Assembly: GCF_029962835.1 (NCBI RefSeq)
Contig: NC_080577.1
Span: 7,478,501-7,542,500, forward strand
Length of the DNA stretch: 64,000 nucleotides
Reading direction: 5' to 3'
Origin: Magnolia sinica
Lineage: Eukaryota; Streptophyta; Magnoliopsida; Magnoliales; Magnoliaceae
A program made the position numbers and the translations under genes. Below the pieces are notes generated by a model. That model was not told where the DNA came from and did no database searches. It was given only the letters and a program-made list of their open reading frames with translations. Positions 42,007 to 53,500 of the stretch are shown here, in pieces; positions within the stretch are counted from its first letter, which is position 1, and each line of letters opens with the position of its first letter.

Positions 42007-42960
42007 CACTACAAGAAATATGGTTTTTACCGACGAAACTTTTATCGATGAAATTAATTTTCGTAGGTAAAGATGACTTTTACCGACAAAAATTATTTTC
42101 GTAGGTAAAAGTAAACTTTTACCGACGAAATTAAATGTGGTAGGTACAATTGATCTTTACCTACGAAACTTTTCGTAGGTAAAGGGTATTTTCAACGAAA
42201 GTTTACTTTTGCCTACGAAACTAGACATCGTAGGTAAAAGACATCTTTACCTACGTAAATTTTCTTAGGTAAAGGGTTAAAAATCGATAATTTTATTTTC
42301 ACCGACGAAATTTAATTTCATAGGTAAAAGCTATCTTCACCTACTAAACTTTTTGTAGGTAAAGGGTGTTTTCAATTTTTCTAAATATAAAAAAATGAAA
42401 AGTTAACTTTTACCTACGAAATGTGATTTCGTAGGTAAAAGCCATCTTTACCTACGAAATTTACCTACGAAATTTCTTCGTAGGTAAAGTGTGTTTTGAA
42501 TTTTTCAAAAAATAAAAAAAACAAGAAGTTTACTTAAAAGTAATCTTTACCTACGAACAAATTTTCGGAGGTGAAGGTATTTTGAATTTTTGAAAAAATT
42601 AAAAATCGAAAAGTTTACTTTTACCCACCAACAGTTTCATAAGTAAAAAACATGTATAAGGCTTTTACCTGTGACTATTTTCATAGGTAAAAACATATAT
42701 GAGACTTTTCCCTACAAAATATTTCATAGGTAAAAATATAATATTTAACGTAAATTTCAAACATAGATGAGACTTTTACCTATGCAATGGTTCGTAGGTA
42801 AAAATATAATCTCTACCTAATTTCATGGGTAAAAATATAATATTTAGACCTTTTACCTACGAACATTTTCGTAGGTAAAAAAACGTGTATCAGACTTTTC
42901 CAATATAATATTTAACTTAAAGTTCAAACGTTTGCCTACGAAAATTATCGTACGGTTTAA
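42007..42960. repeat. left subterminal repeat array of the CACTA element
   Basis: About two dozen degenerate copies, in both orientations, of a unit around TTTCGTAGGTAAAAG and its inverse CTTTTACCTACGAAA. In CACTA elements such arrays are the binding sites for the TNPA-type accessory protein; that role is inferred here. Confidence 0.85.
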
Positions 42961-44790
42961 AGAATGTCTAAGTTAAATGAGCCCCACTACGATGCGTGTC
43001 GACCATCAACACCGTGCATTTGATGGGCCCTGTTTAAATTATGGGATATCCCAAAAATCAGCCGTATGCGGAACTTAGGTGGGCCATACTATCTAAAATC
43101 ATGTGAAGAAATGACTCAAACATATAAAAGCACTTGGTGGGGCCCACCTAAAATTTTGATGCATATGAAACTTGGTCTAACTCCTCGTCCAAGTGGGACA
43201 CACATAATGGATGGTCTGGATTTGTGAACCACATCTCGGTGGGCCCAACAAATGATTATGAATATTTTAATGGTGGGTAACCCCTCTCAACTTTTGTATG
43301 TGTTGTGGCCCAAAAAAAAGTCATGAATTGTCTTGATATTTAAGCCTCAGGCCCATCATGGAATGGCACATCTGACTGATGCGGTAGATTCAACACCAGT
43401 GACCAAGTGTAGGAGCCCCACCATGTTTTAATTACAAAATTCACTCTGCTAATCAAATTTTATACTCGATGTTAGGTCTTGAGGTAAAAAAAATCAATTA
43501 GATCCACAAATTAAATAGGCTACACCACATGAAATAATGTAAATGGGATGTCAACCATATATAGGTTTGTTTGTGCGTGGGCCACTATGTGGTATATATT
43601 TAATCAACTCCATTAATCAGGTTTACATTTCTAGGAAGCTCTTTCACAAATTGTGTTCAATCCAATCTCCACCATAGACATGTGTGCGATCTTGATCGCA
43701 ACTAATTAGTTGATGGAGCCATCTGGTTAGGCTTGCTTGCCATGAATTTGGCGAGGGACACAATTTGAGATACCACCATAGACATGTATGGTTCATCTCA
43801 GGTGTTGGCCCATGGATTGACTTGACCTGATGATCTTTACAAAATCTCATTCTATGTGAACGGGGCTTTGGTGGATCCTTGACTATGGGGCATGGTAGGC
43901 CCCATATTCAGGGATCCACCTAATCTGTGTTCATTCTTTGTGCATCTTTTTCTTTGAGGAAGTTGTAGATGATTTTCTTGTAGTATGGTTGGCCGAAAGG
44001 ACGCGTTCTTCACTTGACTTACCGACCTTTGCATGAAAGGATATTAAAAATAAAATAAAAAATAAAAACTGAAAAAACTCCCTTCCTGTTTAGGTATATA
44101 AACAATGGTACACTTACAATAATTTAAAAGTAGTGATATAGATAGCCACCAACCTGTAGGGCCCACCGAAGTTGGGAAATGATAATATCTTGCCAGTTGC
44201 TATCTCCTGAAATTTCCAATATCTCATGATGAGATGACTACGTACATTTTTGCCAATTGGCATGGCCCACTGGATAGACAAACTGGATCACCACATACAC
44301 ATTTAGCACCAGAATAAGGACCTGGCAAGTTACAACATTTTTGGATAGATGCCACTACTTAACCATTCACTCATTCATACAATTAGGAACAAGCCATGGT
44401 ATAATAATCACACCGATCGGATGGTCATAGCCCTTTAAATGGAGCCAATTTGCTAACTACCATCTATTGTTTGCGAGCCATAATTCACATGGTGCCCCTA
44501 TCCATAATTGGCAATGGACCTGGATGGCTTTAAGCATAACCATCAATTAGGCCTGTCCAAGGGCCCTGACTTAGTTACTATGTTCTCACATTTTAAACTA
44601 CAGGTGATAATGTATTAGGTCAGCTAGCAAGTTAATAGACTCGAGCTGTTCCTAATGAAGGTTGGAGTAAGCCAAATGGGTATGGGTCTGAGAAGGGTTG
44701 AACCATATCCAACCTAAACCAACCCAGCCATATAAATAACTAATGGGATGGGCTAGATGAACTAATCCAACCCGGACCATATAGCCCAAT
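42961..44790. other. CACTA interior, no gene recognised
   Basis: Intergenic-type sequence with phrases shared with other spacers in the window (for instance AACAAGCCATGGTATAATAATCA near 44390, similar to text near 31840). Two minus-strand frames (43644-43850, 43852-44034) show no domain. Confidence 0.4.
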
Positions 44791-46125
44791 GTTCCATTAA
44801 AGTTCAGGTCTCATTGTTTCCGTTCTCACTGTTTTCCCGTAGTATGGCCCACTTCGACAATGGATCTATCTCATTTTTTAGATCTCATTCTATCATGGTT
44901 CGGAGAAAATGATGGACGGAGTATATTTTACATTATCATTGTAGTTGGCCCACATTAATTCATATCTTTTTGTGTTTTATCTGCATTCATATCTTCTTGA
45001 TATTATGAACATGTTGGATGTCAGATAAACATTACTATGCGCCCAAGGAAGGTATCAATGGTGGATATCATTATTCCACATTGTTTCGTGTGGCATGGTC
45101 CACTTGAGTTTTGGATTTATCGAAAATTTGGGATCATTGGCTTGTTCATCCATTTTTCGATATCATTTTAGAGAACTATCCAAAAAATTATTCATATCCA
45201 AATATTAATTAAATGAACCACACCATAAATAAGGGGAACAAATTAACTGCTTGGCTTGTGGTTGATGCTCTGTGGGCCCTTCTTTGACGTATGTGTTTAA
45301 TCCATGCTGTCCATCTATTTTTAAAAATCATCTTATGGCACAAGACAAAAAATGAGGCATATCCTAATATGAAATAGACCACATTAACAGGAAACAATGT
45401 TGAATGAGCGTCAACCATTTAAAACATTTCGGGGCCATAAAAGTCATGGATCGAGATGATTTTTGTTTTTCTCCTTTATCTAGGCCTGTATGACTTAATC
45501 AAAAGATTGAATGTCAAATAAAAAGTAAAGTGGGCCTTAGGAGGGTTTTAATGATGGATAACTAATTATTATTTTTTTATGTGATGTGGTCGACCTCATA
45601 TTTATTTACCCGGCAATGGCTGGTGGTCGGTGCTCTCTGGGCCCCACCATGATGTATGTGTTTCATCCACACTGTCCATTTATTTTTATAGATCATTTTA
45701 TGATATGAGAGAAAAAATGAGGTATATCTAAACCTTAAGTGGACCACGCTACAGAAAAAAGTGGTGGATGAATGTTGACCATTAAAAATGTTTTGGGGGC
45801 CATAAAAGTTTTGGATCAAGCCAATATTTATTGTTTCCCTTCACTTAGGTCTTTATGACCTACTCAACATATTAGATTTCAAATAAACAGTACAGTGGGC
45901 CTCAGGAGGATTTTAATAGTGCATATCCAACTATTATTGATTTCCTATGGTGTAGTCCACCTGAGATTTATATACCTATCATTTTTTGTGCTAATCCCTA
46001 AAATGATCTCTAAGAATAGTTTTTTGTGCTAATCCCTAAAATGATCTCTAAAAATAGATGAGCGGAATGGATGCAACATATACATCATGGTGGGGCCCAC
46101 AGAGCACCCACCACCAGTAGCCAAT
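44790..46125. mobile_element. cluster of three or more fold-back MITE copies
   Basis: The MITE signature recurs near 44820-45130, 45260-45600 and 45620-46110, for example CTCTGTGGGCCCTTCTTTGACG and CTCTGGGCCCCACCATGATG, closing with ACATCATGGTGGGGCCCACA near 46080. A 38-bp segment is tandemly duplicated around 45980-46057. Boundaries between copies are not resolved. Confidence 0.6.
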
Positions 46126-46149
46126 CCGCCTCCCAAATTTGGGCGCGCG

Positions 46150-46359
46150 CTCAAAACAGAGTCGCGCCCAAACGAAACAGAGCCGCGCCCAAAATTAGGG
46201 ATTTCATACGGTCTCTCTCTTCTCTCTCATTCTCTCCGTTGCATTCCCTAAACCCTTCTTCCCCTGATCCTCCGTCTCCCTCCCAATCTTTGCTCCATCT
46301 CTCTTTCTCCTCGCTCTCTCTCCAATGCCTCAGCCGTGAAGAAGCACAGGCCGTGAACG

Positions 46360-46400
<41 letters not shown>

Positions 46401-46460
46401 GCAGCAGCCGTGAATCTCCTACCCGAAGAAATTCACGCCGTGAACCTCCTCTCCATTGCA
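46150..46460 (+). promoter_or_regulatory. CT-rich, leader-like block at the start of the captured unit
   Basis: GC- and pyrimidine-rich sequence with TCTCTC tracts, CTCTCCGTTGCATTCCC and a (CT)n run at about 46360-46396, followed by GCAGCAGCCGTGAA-type repeats. The composition matches a plant 5' untranslated region and contrasts with the AT-rich surroundings. An open frame runs through it (46071-46592), but its protein is low-complexity and I do not think it is real. It may be the captured start of a transcription unit. Confidence 0.4.
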
Positions 46461-46603
46461 GCAGCCGTGTACTGTGCCATGCTTTTTCAGGGTTTCTTGG
46501 GTGATGACTTCAAAAGCCAGGGATCACATGTTGCATATAACGTTGCAGATTTCTCCACACAGGCATGTTTGCATCACTTGTGGTTATCATGATGGTCTTA
46601 CTA

Positions 46604-46855
46604 ATGCATTTTTGTAGCAGATCGATGAATCTCTCATTCTCTCTTGCTAAGAGAAATCATTTGTAGTTATGATCTCTGTGATGTTGCCACTGATATTCTG
46701 ATGCTTGCATGACAAATCGGCCTTTATGCATTTTTGTAGCAGATGATGAATCTCTCATTCTCTCTTGCTGAGAGAAATCATTTGTAGTAAAGATCTCTAT
46801 GATGTTGCCGCTGATGTTCTGATGCTGGCATGACAAATCAGCCTTTTCTTCACTA
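46604..46855. repeat. about 125-bp tandem duplication
   Basis: Two adjacent copies, each with ATGCATTTTTGTAGCAGAT, GAATCTCTCATTCTCTC, GAGAAATCATTTGTAGT and GCATGACAAATC in order, about 90% alike by eye. Lies within the CACTA element just after the leader-like block. Confidence 0.8.
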
Positions 46856-46939
46856 AACTAATGTTGAAAATTTCCTATTTTCTTTCATTCTGTTTTTATG
46901 TAGACAGGCATTTCTACAGTTAATATGCTAGCAGTCATT

Positions 46940-47120
46940 TTGTTTCATCAACCCAGCTCCTGCGTGTGAGCGAGGCTTTGTAGATAACCCCAATGTCCAG
47001 AGCTTCAAGTGCTTTTTCCCAGCAGTTACAAAAGAGCTTCCATCTGATGAGAAGCAAACAGATGAAATTGCAGTGCAAGATGTACTTGCTTTAAGCTTGG
47101 TTACCAGCCTTCCAATTCGT
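46940..47120 (+). pseudogene. unidentified exon-like island in the CACTA element
   Basis: A plus-strand frame reads CERGFVDNPNVQSFKCFFP then AVTKELPSDEKQTDEIAVQD, with a further VLALSLVTSLPIRQ. Its composition is that of real protein and it is preceded by a pyrimidine-rich stretch. I do not recognise the family. It does not match the two captured genes identified further right. Confidence 0.4.
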
Positions 47121-47639
47121 CAGTCCCAGAGACTGAGGTACCCATCATTAGGAAATCCAATAGACACCGAATGCTTTCCTAGAAAAGCATCCAAAATAGA
47201 AAATCGGTAAATCTATTCCAAATTCTAGAACTACACCAATATCAATCAGAGTTTCAACTGGAAGTGTCAACTGCACAACAAAGACGAATTAACAAATTGA
47301 GACTGAGAGAGGCTTTAGTTAGCCAGATTTTTGGGTCTGTTTTTTGCTTGATTGTTTAAGAAGATCCAGTATTTTCCTTTCATTTTACTGCGTATATAGC
47401 ATGTGTTTGATGAACCGAACCGTTGGTTTGTTCTGGACAAACGTGAAAGGATCATAGGCTGAAAATTACACTGACTATAAAATCACTAAACTGTAGTTAG
47501 TGGCTAGGATTATCTGATCAGGATGATGATTGGTAAATGGTCAATTGGTGGACCTTAAGATGAATGAATGGCTCGGATTATCAATACATGTGCCAAATAT
47601 ATGTAGGTGGATTGGGTCTTTTCCCTTCATTGAATATGC

Positions 47640-48030
47640 TATCTGTTACTACTGTGACTTAAGCATCACTGCAACAAGACGCCCTTATAGCAAGGGCCAA
47701 GCCATGCTGCCAATCTTGTACTCATTACTCAATGGAACACTTGCATCCCTGGGATCCAAATAAGAACCACTATCACAACATATTGGATGCATACACCAGA
47801 TGAGCAACATAACACATGCATAAAGAAAGAACATTCTTTGGAAAACCCCCTTCTCCAATAATGAGACAAATTGCCGCCTACTTTCCAAGTGCAAATCTTC
47901 CCAATTCTATATTCCTAGACATGATGGTTCAGTTATCAGGTGGTCTAGGATTTATCGTACAAATGGACAGTCAAGATAACTTCATCATGCTTTTGTTAGC
48001 TGCCCATTTGTTTCTGACAATGTGGTCCAC
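47640..48030 (+). pseudogene. unidentified exon-like islands in the CACTA element
   Basis: Two protein-like stretches: ATRRPYSKGQAMLPILYSLL (before a stop near 47762) and PPSPIMRQIAAYFPSANLPN followed by a hydrophobic run ending near 48034. Possible captured exons. Parent gene not recognised; could be chance. Confidence 0.3.
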
Positions 48031-48634
48031 ATGATAAGTAGCAAGCTTCTTTTTTGGGACATGGCATCTGCATTGCAGGAGCCACCAGAGAGATGGCTTG
48101 GATCTTATATCCATATTTTATTTTGGCAAATGCAGTGTGCAGATGGGCTACCTGAATCCAACCACCTTACGGAAAAAAGAAAGACCTCATTGTTAGTTAG
48201 CTAAAAGTATTAGAAATGGGATTTTTTGTCTGATTTGATAGTGGGGTTAACAAATACTGGGATGATTGAGGATGTTAAGATCAGTGAATGACGTGTCCCC
48301 ACACAGTCTCTAAATTCCTGCAAGTCTGATTCATTGCTTATGTGTACTAAGGGCAGTTTCTCATATTTGGCTTCACATAACTCGATTAGTTTGATTTGGG
48401 GATAGAAAATTAGAAATGCTCATCTTTTCTTTAGTTTGGAAAATATAAAAACAAATCGCATTCGCTCCCTAAAGCTGAATGCTTTAATAGAAAGCAGTAA
48501 GAGCTTCAAGTAGTTACCAATAAGAGATTCTAGTAATTTTAACATGCACACAAGTTTTTAATTATCTTTTATTTGCTGAGTATCTGAACTTTTTCTTTGC
48601 TTGTTGAGAGAAGGGTGTTAAGGAGATCTGATAG

Positions 48635-48881
48635 GACTTCTCTGAGCATGAATTGAATTTAAGAGAGGGTAATGACTGGGGAGTTCTCCACGAGGAAGAA
48701 GTTACAGAAGCAACTATAGTAGCCAGCACGCTTACCATGGGACGGAAAAACAAAGACACAAGGCCTTTAAAACAACGAATATTGATGTTGATTAACAGGC
48801 TTCCATTCTTTGCTGTTAGGAATGGTGACGATTCTTGGTCACTAGAGACCAGTTCTGGGGGTCTAGTAAATGCTCTTCTTG
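48635..48881 (+). pseudogene. captured first-exon fragment of class I trehalose-phosphate synthase (TPS1-like)
   Basis: The frame gives RPLKQRILMLINRLPFFAVR followed by NGDDSWSLETSSGGLVNALLG. In plant TPS1 the matching region reads RPxRQRLLVVANRLPVSxxR, xGEDSWSLExSxGGLVSALLG, the start of the glucosyltransferase domain that makes trehalose-6-phosphate from UDP-glucose and glucose-6-phosphate. The preceding EHELNLREGNDW resembles the N-terminal extension of TPS1. The fragment ends at a good splice donor (CTTG|gtaagt at 48881/48882), where TPS1 genes have an intron after ALLG. No other TPS exons follow, so it is a fragment and not a working enzyme; several normally fixed residues differ (VVANRLP reads MLINRLP). 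Confidence 0.8.
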
Positions 48882-49387
48882 GTAAGTGGAAAATAAACTC
48901 TTTATTCAACGGTTCTATTCAAATATTTTTCCTCCCAGATTTTCATGATTACCTTAACCTTATTGTTACTTCAAAACATTTCTCACTTCTTTTGTAAAAA
49001 TGTAAAAATAGTTTGAGGATTTCATCCTGAATAAATTCAGGCTAAGTTTTGTCTCTGCTGAATCTGATCTACATAATACTATTCAAATTGAGATAGATCG
49101 GTCAGCTGAAAGCTGAATAAAATGGCTCAGATGCAACATATTCAAAAATCAACAAATATACTGCTGCTTTTTTGTTTTGTTTTGTATTTGTAGAAAGTTT
49201 AGTGACAGGCCAATTGCAGCTTTCATAAATCTGAAACTTTCCATCATTGGCATGGCAATTCACAGACTACAATTCTAAGAACTGTATTTTACTAATCATT
49301 GGAGAAAATGAAGAGCCTCATCTTAATTGCAAAAATTGTCTTCATTGATGATCAGTCTCGGTTAACAGCATGTTGATTATTGTCATT

Positions 49388-49490
49388 TGGATTTTCCCAC
49401 ATTAAAGCTCAGCGCTGTTGGTGGACGCCCATTTTCTTGTGGGGAAGATCAGTTATTTCGGAAAAGACTTCTTTCTCCAAGGTCAGTAGA
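49388..49490 (+). pseudogene. unidentified exon-like island in the CACTA element
   Basis: One frame reads TLKLSAVGGRPFSCGEDQLF then RKRLLSPRS before a stop near 49490. It looks protein-like and lies between the two recognised captured fragments on the same strand. Family not recognised. Confidence 0.3.
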
Positions 49491-50132
49491 AATAATAGAT
49501 TATTGAGTCACATTTCAAAAATGTGGGTTTTAACAGATTACAGCCACAGGCAAGGGAAGATCATCAAGGCCTTCAGTTAGACCTTTAGATCATCAAGTCT
49601 TTTCTTGCTACCTCCATCCACCTCCTTTTGAACCTTCCTCTTGCTCTTTTAGAGCCTTCAACTTGTACCAACTCACCCATCCTAACTTGCGTGGTTCTTG
49701 GTCTCTGTTGTAATAAAGCTCATGTGCCGGCATGGCATGATAGATCCGAGATCCAAACAAATGTACAGCTCTGAAAATCTTGGCTGAAGTTCTCTAACAC
49801 ATCCACCTATTTCCAATCTTGGCATAGGCCCCAATATATCTTGCAGCCTATGTATTGAGTGGACCAGATTTATTTTTTGGGAAAACATGTACAGGGTCGG
49901 ACCAACCTGAAGGACGGATTGGATTTTGCATCCATGTGCCATGTTGGCACGTGTGGCATGTACATGAGCTTTATTGCACATGCGTGTTTGCTTAGCAAAG
50001 CTCTGCAATTTCTTAGTAATAGGTTGTTTCAAGTTACAGAAATAACTACTTTCTGTTTAAACCAGGATCTACAAAGATTTGCTTGGCACATTTTGTCTTT
50101 GGACAACGACGGGACTAAGAAAATGCTGGTGT

Positions 50133-50470
50133 CTTGGTAAACAGGTTGTGGATGCTGGGCCGATTCTTGACATTATGGCTGTTGTGTTGGAGAATATCTC
50201 AACCTCTACCATTGTGGCAAAAACAACAATTTCTGTTGTTTATTGTACTGCACAAATAATAGCAGCAATCCCAAATTTATCATATCATAACAAGGCAAGT
50301 TGATAGGGTATATATTTGGCTATTTAGTATTTCTTCAAGCTGTCACTTGGTTTTTGGTTCTATTTTGCCATGGTTGCATCTAATAACTATTTTGACTCAC
50401 AGGCATTACCTGAAGCATTGTTTCATCAATTACTCCTTGCGATGGCCTATCAGACAATGAGATCCTTTCT
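50133..50470 (+). pseudogene. captured fragment of an EFR3/SEMI-ROLLED LEAF2-type ARM-repeat protein
   Basis: Exon-like 50145-50294 gives VVDAGPILDIMAVVLENIS, then TSTIVAKTTISVVYCTAQII and AAIPNLSYHNK; exon-like 50403 onward gives ALPEALFHQLLLAMAY. Plant EFR3-type proteins (such as the Arabidopsis At2g41830 product) have VGDAGPILDIMAVMLE...RTAQIIAAIPNLSYENK|AFPxALFHQLLxAM in the same order and with the same exon break. The intron between (50295-50402) has a GC donor, AAG|gcaagt, and a cacag acceptor. After LLLAMAY the frame leaves the family sequence, so the fragment is broken. Parent proteins are plasma-membrane-associated scaffolds for phosphoinositide kinase. Confidence 0.8.
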
Positions 50471-50599
50471 CACACTTTCTGTTTGCTATTGTGAGCGAAC
50501 TATTTACTGCACTCCATTTTGTAAAGGTGGAATGTCCATTGACCATCTTTCTTTTTGTGAGCCTCCTTGATTGGCAAAATAAACCAAATGCTAGGTGGT

Positions 50600-53500
50600 T
50601 GGCTTCAGCCCTTCTATCTTTTGTGAGAAGGCTGGAGCTAATCAAATCTATGCTCTCTTCACTTCACATTTATCTGCATTAGTGTTATTAAAAAAAAAAA
50701 AATCATGAATTTTGTGGGGCAATTCCAAAGTTCACTTAGTCAGTTGGTGATGAACCGATCACCGCTGAAGTTGTACTGGGCATTGTTCTCATCCGTCTCT
50801 AGCAAGGCCAACAAGTGGTGCTACATTCTAGTTTCTTTTCATTAAAATCTATTTTACTTTTGAATATGTATGTGATGATTGTTTAACTCTCACATGAGGA
50901 TTTTAGTTCATGCTATCAATAATCACTACAAGAAATCTCCTTATCAGCGGCGCACTCTCACTGGCGGCCCCAACGAAACGCCAGTGTAGATGTAAAATGT
51001 GTGGCGTTTTTATGTGATGACCTGACCAGCCTGATTTTAGGCTAGAACAACTGTGCAATTGGACCCACCTCATGATAGCTTGTTCTTGCACCTGAGGTCA
51101 ACATTACGGAGTTCATAAGCTGGGGGTATTTCATCTATTTTCCTGTTATTTCTGTGGTGGGATGAGGCTAGGATGATGATGATGGTGATGTAAATAAATA
51201 AAGAAAAAGAAATTCAAACAAAGATTAGTGACTGACCAGGGAGTATTGGTGTGAAAATGGAAAATGGTTGTTAAGCTATTAGCGGCTCTTACTTTTTTGG
51301 TTGGAGAGCATTCTGATTACAGTATATCTGCATCCAACATGACTGTTCATTTTCTGATACATATGTATCCCACCTTATATTTGATCACTTTGGTCTTTTT
51401 TCTTTTTTCTTTGGGTGAAATTGGGCAAGTTTGAGTTGAAGCTTATTGAGTTTGGAGTGTGTGGGAGAAATGTCGAACAAGGCTACTGTGTTGAAATGCA
51501 TTGAAGCAATTGAAAATGCTGCTTAGTTCTCTATGATCATTACTTGGTGTCACCTTGAGTCACTCTATGATCATTCCACCAATCCAAACAGCTATGTAAT
51601 TTAATCACCACCCTATATGGCCTCATGGAAGCAACAAGCACACGACATTGATAAGCTGTAAAAGAATTTAGAAACAAACCTGAAAACTAACCCTGAAGCT
51701 TGAATCTAAGCAATTGATTATATATATAATTGCAAATGAAAATCTCTGCTTTCCCTAACAGCTCACTACCTCTACCTTGATAGATTCCTCAATCTGTGGT
51801 ATCTCATCAGCCAACTGCATCTGTGAAAATATCTGCTTTCCCAAACAACTCACTAATTCTGCCTCTTTTTTTTTTTTCCTTTTCTAATTGCAATTGTATT
51901 CTGTGAAGAAGATTTGGATAAGGCTACACTATTGAAGTTGAGATCCATGATGGCCCATACAATGTCATCAAGAACTGGAACTAATTGCATTGATTGAAGC
52001 CATCCACAATGGTGAAGGCAAATGTTGGACAGCCAAGGTAAGTAGGAACCTTTTATGATGCCATCCATAAAAACTTTTGAGGTTTTTATGCTTCCAATGG
52101 CAGGTTATTTCTATTCCCAGTCAGGACGGTTAGTTATGGATGATAGGTTATGCTTTAAACTTCATTGATGTAGTGAAAAATAAGAGTTTCCTTGGTATTT
52201 CATTGTAGATTTTAATCAATCTCCACCATTCACATTACACATTTCAGCTCGATTGAACTGTAGAAATTTGTACATAGGCACATGCCCATCATTCGGGCAC
52301 AACAGATTTTTTGTGTGGGTATTTGAGATCTGATAAATGAATTGGGTAAATAAAAGATGGTAGTTTGGAATCCTCATGATTCATTTGTTGTATATTTCAG
52401 GTTATGTGAAGGTGGGGAGCACTTAGAATACTTTTCAGGTGATTCTTTGTTGATTACGTTTATTAAGTTCTGTCATCATGGTTTCATTGCATTCAAACAT
52501 GAACTCAAAAGAATCAATCCTGAAGCTTTTGAAATGGACTATTGTGTAGTTTAATGAAATCCAAAATCTAAAAATTTGAGATTGGTGGCTGTTAAGTCGA
52601 TTGATCTATGGCCATGGATTCTGTTAACAGTTTCAACCCTGTTTGCTACATGCCTAAAAATGATTTCATCTCATTTCATTAACAGTAATTATATTTTAGA
52701 GATTAGGAACTCTAATACAGAATTATTGTTAACGTGAACTCACTATGTATTAGAGCACCATATGTCTAATAAAAAATAAAAAATTTACAGTTAATTAAAA
52801 ATGAGATGAACTCATTTCAGGCAACAACCAGATGGCCAAAATATTTTATGAATAACCTCTGCATTCTTCGAACACTACTGTAAGATCCTTGCTTTCTGAA
52901 AAGTTAAAGCTAAGAAAACCATACTGCTTGGTTAATTCCGAAGCGACCTCCAATTTAACTTTTAAGAAAGAGCTAGAAATGGTTGGGGCTGTCAATGAGC
53001 CAGGCTGGAGCCATGTGAAATCAAAATTTTGAATAGGTCTGGTCTCTTGACATCCCTAGAAATATTGTCAATGAGCCAGGCTGGAGCCATGTGAACTCAC
53101 TATGGGCTATAAGGAATGGCCTGGTGGTGATCTATTGGATAGGCTGTCAAGGGACCAGGCTTCATATTGCCAAATCCCAGTAAAAAGTCCTCAAAGCTAG
53201 CCCAAGCTTTGAAGACTATAGAGTTGTACTATTTTATTTCCGAAAGTAGAAAAAAAGCTGTCTACCAAACAGGGTGAGTATAAATATCAATTGCTGATTT
53301 TTTTTTAGTGTGATATTTTTACATATTCATATGGAAAAGATTACGAAAACACTGCATGAACCAAGGTCAGGCATAACATGTTATTAAAATTATAGTATTT
53401 TAATACATTGTACAGGAAGTATCACATAAGAATTCTCATAGATACATAATCCAGTTCGGTCCAGATTCGAGCATGGGCAGGGGTGTAACAACACCTGGTG

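Noticed and set aside
43974-43985. TTTCTTGTAGTA as the right end of the CACTA element starting at 42007
   Set aside because: No subterminal repeats lead up to it, the last base breaks the inverted match, and the following TGG does not match the CGA flank. The end at 58722 meets all three tests.
46071-46592. 173-codon open frame as a protein gene
   Set aside because: The product is low-complexity Ser/Leu from CT repeats and begins inside a MITE arm; better read as a leader-like block.
48653-48997. TPS-like fragment as a working gene
   Set aside because: Only the first part of the catalytic domain is present, normally fixed residues are changed, and no later exons follow.
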